Below are positions 50,549-52,528 of a DNA stretch of 52,528 nt, piece by piece (the first letter of the stretch is position 1; each line of letters begins with the position of its first letter). The position numbers and the translations under genes were made by a program. The stretch comes from Halomonas sp. UBA3074 (GTDB lineage Bacteria > Pseudomonadota > Gammaproteobacteria > Pseudomonadales > Halomonadaceae). The notes beneath the pieces were generated by a model. It saw nothing but the letters and a program-made list of their open reading frames with translations. It ran no database searches and was not told where the DNA came from. Where the stretch lies: NCBI RefSeq assembly GCF_002366715.1, contig NZ_DFBS01000006.1, forward strand, positions 1 through 52,528, written 5' to 3'.

Positions 50549-50758
50549 TTAGGCGTAGGTATTTACCTGGGTGCCTACATTGCCTTCTTTAGCCAAGTCG
50601 GGCTGAGCACCGGTGTCTGCAGACGCTAGCACTTCGGTAACTTGCTGAGACTGGGTATCTAACGCTTCTCTAAATACCTGCATTTGAGCCTGTTCGGCGG
50701 TTTGCGCTTGGTTCATGTACAGCGAAGCGCTGACTGAACTACTGATTCCAACATCCAT
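50549..50758 (-). CDS. YjfB-family putative motility protein
   Basis: A 69-aa protein (MDVGISSSVSASLYMNQAQTAEQAQ... to ...GNVGTQVNTYA) of the YjfB putative-motility family: short, helix-forming, rich in Gln and Ala, with no signal peptide. The function is unknown; the motility label comes from co-occurrence with flagellar genes in other bacteria. The ATG at 50758 has GAGGTGG upstream and matches the family start. It has its own strong terminator. No flagellar genes are in the window. Confidence 0.8.
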   Translation of the reverse strand: MDVGISSSVSASLYMNQAQTAEQAQMQVFREALDTQSQQVTEVLASADTGAQPDLAKEGNVGTQVNTYA

Positions 50759-50895
50759 ATTTCCACCTCGTGGCGTGCGAATGTAGTTATAAACTAGCAA
50801 AGCATTAGTTTAGACGCAAAAAAACGTACCTATTCTACTACTTAGTTTTACTACTAACGGCTTAATCGATAAAACCATTAGCAAGGCAGAGCCGC

Positions 50896-52137
50896 TTAAA
50901 ATCTATCGGCACGAAAAGGTGCCATATCGATTGCCGTCGACTCGCCTTCCATCATATCAGCCATCAGTTGACCCGTTGCTGGCCCCAGGGTAAACCCTTG
51001 GTGCCCATGGCCAAACGCAAGCCATAGCCCTGGATGACGAGGGGCTGGGCCAATGACGGGTTTCATATCGGGCAAACACGGCCTTGCCCCTTTCCATGGG
51101 GCTTCATCGCGGCGCTCTCCTAGCGGGAACACACTGCGGGCGACTTTCTCGGCTGCACCCAATTGATTAACATCAGCGGGCGCATCCAGGCGATCCAACT
51201 CAGCGCCGGTAGTGAGACGAATACCGGCATTCATTGGCGCCAGCAAATAGCCAACTTCTGCATCCATGACCCAATAGTTGAGCTTGGCCGCTGCTTGCGG
51301 CGCATAATGCATGTGGTAGCCACGCTTAACGAAAGTAGGAAAGTGATAGCCAAGCTCCTTCAGCCAGCTACCTGCCCAAGGCCCCAGCGCCACGACAACA
51401 TCGTCTGCTTCTAACGTTTCAGTGCTAGTGCTTACCTGCCACCGCGCCCCCACCTGCTGAACCGAGGCGATATCAGCCTGTACAATGCGCCCACCCTCAT
51501 TGTTAAACGACTCGGCATAGGCGGCGACCAATGCACCCGGGTCAGCCACCGTCCAGGGGTCTAGCCAGTGAATAGCCCCAATGATGGCATCGCTCAAAGA
51601 AGGCTCTTTGGCCTCAAGCGCAGCGCGGTCTAGCTGCTCGAATTGAACTCCATAAAGGCGCCGCGCCTCTTCCGCCTCTTTCAGGCGCGCTGTCAATTTT
51701 TCCGCGGTACGGTAAAGCTCGAGCCAGCCCTGCTTACGTACCAAGTGCTCCGCCCCAGCAGCCTCAATCATCGGGCCGTGGGTCTGCAGAGACAGCTGAA
51801 TTAACGACGCATATTCCGGCACTATTTTCTGATAAGACTTCGGCGCCGAGTTCATCCAGTAACGCAATAGCGGGGAAGCGGCATTAACCATACCCGCCGG
51901 GCGGTAACGAATATCCACCCGGCGGTTAGGCAGCACGCTCAAGAGCGTTTTAACGTCGCGGGGGAAGGGGTAAGGCCTGACGGCTTCTCGCTGAATAATA
52001 CCCGCGTTGCCAAACGATGTTTCTCGGCCAGGCTGTAAGCGATCCACTACGGTCACTTCATGACCGCGCTGGCGCAGATGCCAAGCAATGCTGACACCCA
52101 CCATGCCTGCACCCAGAACTACCGTTTGACGCGCCAT
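50896..52137 (-). CDS. FAD-dependent D-amino acid dehydrogenase-like oxidoreductase
   Basis: A flavoprotein of the DadA/glycine-oxidase superfamily, 413 aa. The FAD-binding motif VVLGAGMVGVSIAWHLRQRGHEVTVVDR is at the very N-terminus, followed by ETSFGNAGIIQREAVRPYPFP and, near the C-terminus, PVIGPAPRHPGLWLAFGHGHQGFTLGPATGQLMADM. It resembles small-subunit D-amino acid dehydrogenases, but catabolic partners such as dadX are absent, so the substrate is uncertain; other N-methyl or D-amino acids are possible. A good ribosome site (GAGGAG) precedes the ATG. Confidence 0.88.
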   Translation of the reverse strand: MARQTVVLGAGMVGVSIAWHLRQRGHEVTVVDRLQPGRETSFGNAGIIQREAVRPYPFPRDVKTLLSVLPNRRVDIRYRPAGMVNAASPLLRYWMNSAPKSYQKIVPEYASLIQLSLQTHGPMIEAAGAEHLVRKQGWLELYRTAEKLTARLKEAEEARRLYGVQFEQLDRAALEAKEPSLSDAIIGAIHWLDPWTVADPGALVAAYAESFNNEGGRIVQADIASVQQVGARWQVSTSTETLEADDVVVALGPWAGSWLKELGYHFPTFVKRGYHMHYAPQAAAKLNYWVMDAEVGYLLAPMNAGIRLTTGAELDRLDAPADVNQLGAAEKVARSVFPLGERRDEAPWKGARPCLPDMKPVIGPAPRHPGLWLAFGHGHQGFTLGPATGQLMADMMEGESTAIDMAPFRADRF

Positions 52138-52486
52138 TTTGATGCACTCCTCTTTACCGATCTAAAACCACTTAACGGATGAATTAACTCATTGAAAAAT
52201 ATCACCAAAACATCCGCATTAACACAGTATTTATCACTGTTTTTTCTCGCTTTTTCAGTAACAAAAGCTGCCAAAACAATTAAAAAGGATGAGTCCACTA
52301 TTAACTGACATGCTTAGACAGACTGCCAAGGATAGAAATGGTTATGCGCAAATATAAAGTGATGCCGCGCTAGCCGTTAGTTAAATAAACCAGAAAGCCA
52401 GAAACGCCAAAATCCCAACGAAGGGCATAAATACTATAGAAGAAAGATGATAAGGGGAAAAAAGCAGGGAGGAATTGCTGGGGTAA
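52138..52486. other. AT-rich intergenic region with no gene
   Basis: The 349 bases between the flavoprotein start and the tRNA-His end. AT-rich, with no credible open frame on either strand. It must hold the promoter of the flavoprotein gene (minus strand), but no near-consensus pair stands out. A weak 5-bp hairpin followed by six T residues (about 52231-52250, plus strand) and a T-run just past the tRNA end (about 52457-52463, minus strand) are visible; the latter may help end tRNA transcription. Confidence 0.6.
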
Positions 52487-52528
52487 TGGGGTGGATGATG
52501 GGACTTGAACCCACGACCACCGGAGTCA
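52487..52528 (-). tRNA. tRNA-His (3' part, cut by window edge)
   Basis: Reading the minus strand from the window edge: the last two anticodon bases (TG of GTG), the 3' side of the anticodon stem (TCCGG), the variable loop, a T-arm with stem GTGGG/CCCAT and loop TTCAAGT, acceptor strand CATCCAC, then C73 and an encoded CCA (52487-52489). C73 with a 5' side expected to be GTGGATG is the signature of tRNA-His. The 5' half lies beyond the window. Confidence 0.88.

Noticed and set aside
50787..50812. Sigma-28 (FliA)-like promoter before the YjfB-family gene (TAAA-N14-GTTTATAA)
   Set aside because: The spacing is one base short of the usual 15 and only about five of eight -10 bases match; an attractive idea for a motility-family gene but too weak to annotate.

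Overview
The window looks like the chromosome of a moderately halophilic gammaproteobacterium of the Halomonas group. The main pointer is a complete ectA-ectB-ectC ectoine cluster whose three proteins closely resemble, from memory, those of Halomonas elongata. Supporting it are a gammaproteobacterial ruvC-ruvA-ruvB-ybgC-tolQRAB-pal-cpoB block, a ubiG-mupP-yciK neighbourhood as in Pseudomonas, and a TamA/TamB pair. Almost everything is core chromosome. The only mobile-type gene is a lone tyrosine recombinase at the left edge. There is no CRISPR array, insertion sequence or prophage.

Layout. 1-1.4 kb: tyrosine recombinase. 1.4-6.6 kb: sufE, then a leftward run of yidD, hisI, a Zur-type Fur repressor and a three-gene envelope cassette (ATP-grasp glutamate-ligase-like protein, inactive transglutaminase with seven membrane helices, retropepsin-like lipoprotein). 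6.8-10.2 kb: a DUF3833 lipoprotein and the ectoine genes, which run leftward from a near-consensus promoter. 10.2-13.6 kb: glutathione reductase, beta-carbonic anhydrase, a c-type cytochrome and MsrA. 13.6-22.7 kb: leftward galU, a UDP-glucose-dehydrogenase-like pseudoenzyme, a membrane-anchored coiled-coil protein, tamA and tamB. 22.8-25.1 kb: ubiG and mupP (rightward), yciK (leftward).

25.1-35.3 kb: one long leftward DNA-repair and envelope block, in transcription order fmdB, aspS, ruvC, ruvA, ruvB, ybgC, tolQ, tolR, tolA, tolB, pal, cpoB. A LexA-type box lies inside a promoter in front of ruvA. 35.5-43.1 kb: a 2-hydroxyacid dehydrogenase, acylphosphatase, a YihY/BrkB membrane protein, a NadM-Nudix fusion, a LysR regulator, cardiolipin synthase and class I fumarase. 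43.3-46.8 kb: a compact run of a Cys-less HMA protein, OsmC, UvrB and Nei. 47-52.5 kb: ygfZ, tatD, prfC, a YjfB-family small protein, a D-amino-acid-dehydrogenase-like flavoprotein, and the 3' part of a tRNA-His cut by the window edge.

The least explained points are the UDP-glucose dehydrogenase homologue with Asn in place of its catalytic Cys, the Cys-less HMA protein translationally linked to OsmC and followed by uvrB-nei, the retropepsin/transglutaminase/ATP-grasp cassette, and the altered Nudix box of NadM. All calls come from reading the sequence and from family knowledge. No database search was run.
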